Positions 63,864 to 64,000 of a stretch of 64,000 nucleotides of DNA are shown here, in pieces. The position numbers and the translations under genes are program-made. Source of the DNA: Candidatus Gastranaerophilales bacterium (lineage in GTDB: Bacteria > Cyanobacteriota > Vampirovibrionia > Gastranaerophilales > Gastranaerophilaceae). Position 1 is the stretch's first letter; each line of letters begins with the position of its first letter. The DNA is taken from the NCBI GenBank assembly GCA_944322545.1, contig CALUPF010000033.1, positions 105,956 through 169,955 of the forward strand, written 5' to 3'. The notes below the pieces were generated by a model. That model did no database searches, was not told where the DNA came from, and saw only the letters and a program-made list of their open reading frames with translations.

Positions 63864-64000
63864 AAAGCGAACAGCTGAGCTAGAGCGAAGCTCGTGAGCC
63901 TGTCTACGAAACGAAGTGAAGTAAAAAGCGAACAGCTGAGCTAGAGCGAAGCTTGTGAGCCTGTCCACGAAACGGAAGTGTAGTAAAAAGCGAACAGCTG
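63864..64000. repeat. 61-62 base tandem repeats, continuing past the window
   Basis: Units begin with AAAGCGAACAGCTG at 63864, 63925 and 63987 (period 61 and 62). The two full units differ by three substitutions and one inserted G. Each contains GAGCGAAGCTC, a small hairpin. The unit is clearly richer in G and C than the surroundings, and every plus-strand frame has a stop. Confidence 0.8.

Noticed and set aside
63780..63968. Minus-strand 62-codon frame over the edge repeats
   Set aside because: It reads through the terminator and repeat units and has no protein-family pattern.
63864..64000. CRISPR array
   Set aside because: The units are contiguous copies with no variable spacers between repeats.

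Overview
The window is AT-rich bacterial chromosome, densely packed with genes on both strands. It has one RNA gene (rnpB) and no rRNA, tRNA, CRISPR array or insertion sequence that I could recognise. The gene content describes a flagellated diderm: rod and hook genes (flgB, flgC, fliE, fliJ, a fliK-like gene and an flgE/F/G-type gene), LPS export genes (lptB, lptF/G) and KDO synthesis genes (kdsD, kdsC). The housekeeping genes are mixed with many unrecognised proteins that have short Asn-rich amino termini and one or two membrane segments. I infer a Melainabacteria/Vampirovibrionia lineage, perhaps Gastranaerophilales. This rests on gene style and was not tested by a search.

Left part (1-18000). 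A PiT phosphate permease enters from the left edge and shares a two-way terminator with rnpB. A response regulator and a histidine kinase then lead into flgB-flgC-fliE. infC follows with its own promoter and an AUU start codon. Next come small mixed genes (HAD, XRE regulator with palindromic operators, PHP phosphoesterase, membrane protein with a zinc-ribbon partner, GT32-like glycosyltransferase, cytidine deaminase, secreted CsgG-like protein). murA follows with an overlapping 110-residue gene, then a CheD-like unknown, then glmS with a coupled 53-codon gene. The leftward fliJ-fliK-flgE/F/G operon closes this part.

Middle (18000-38600). A three-gene operon encodes two homologous large membrane proteins and a GlgE-like GH13 enzyme. 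It is followed by an ArsB/NhaD-type carrier, an OPA sugar-phosphate carrier, spermidine synthase, a 30-codon candidate gene, a secreted NAGPA-type glycosidase, lptB-lptF/G, a tandem pair of lineage-type membrane proteins, ndk-tgt, a PAS/GAF-like kinase, and an isoprenoid/ribosome operon (rsgA, polyprenyl synthase, divergent PAP2).

Right part (38600-64000). This holds lysS, a secreted amidase, a strong promoter with a long leader before a small membrane protein, an ACT-DUF711 pair, birA, rpmI-rplT (separated from infC by 40 kb), a third kinase, gmk, a lone sugar-ABC permease, and phosphomannomutase. It continues with a secreted triple-repeat protein, a homocitrate-synthase-like enzyme, scpB, a GNAT protein, a 641-residue Gly-rich prepilin-like protein, a PC4-like protein, priA, and kdsD-kdsC with a PurN-like remnant. 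The right edge has a 418-base non-coding stretch rich in inverted repeats, a small Asn-rich protein, and 61-62 base tandem repeats that run out of the window.

The genes centre on the envelope: peptidoglycan precursors (murA, glmS, amidase), LPS (kds, lpt, phosphomannomutase), isoprenoid carriers, and flagella. The most promising undescribed material is the set of unknown membrane proteins sharing N-terminal style (18285-24391, 31296-32651, 41822-42343, 57852-58190, 63467-63760).
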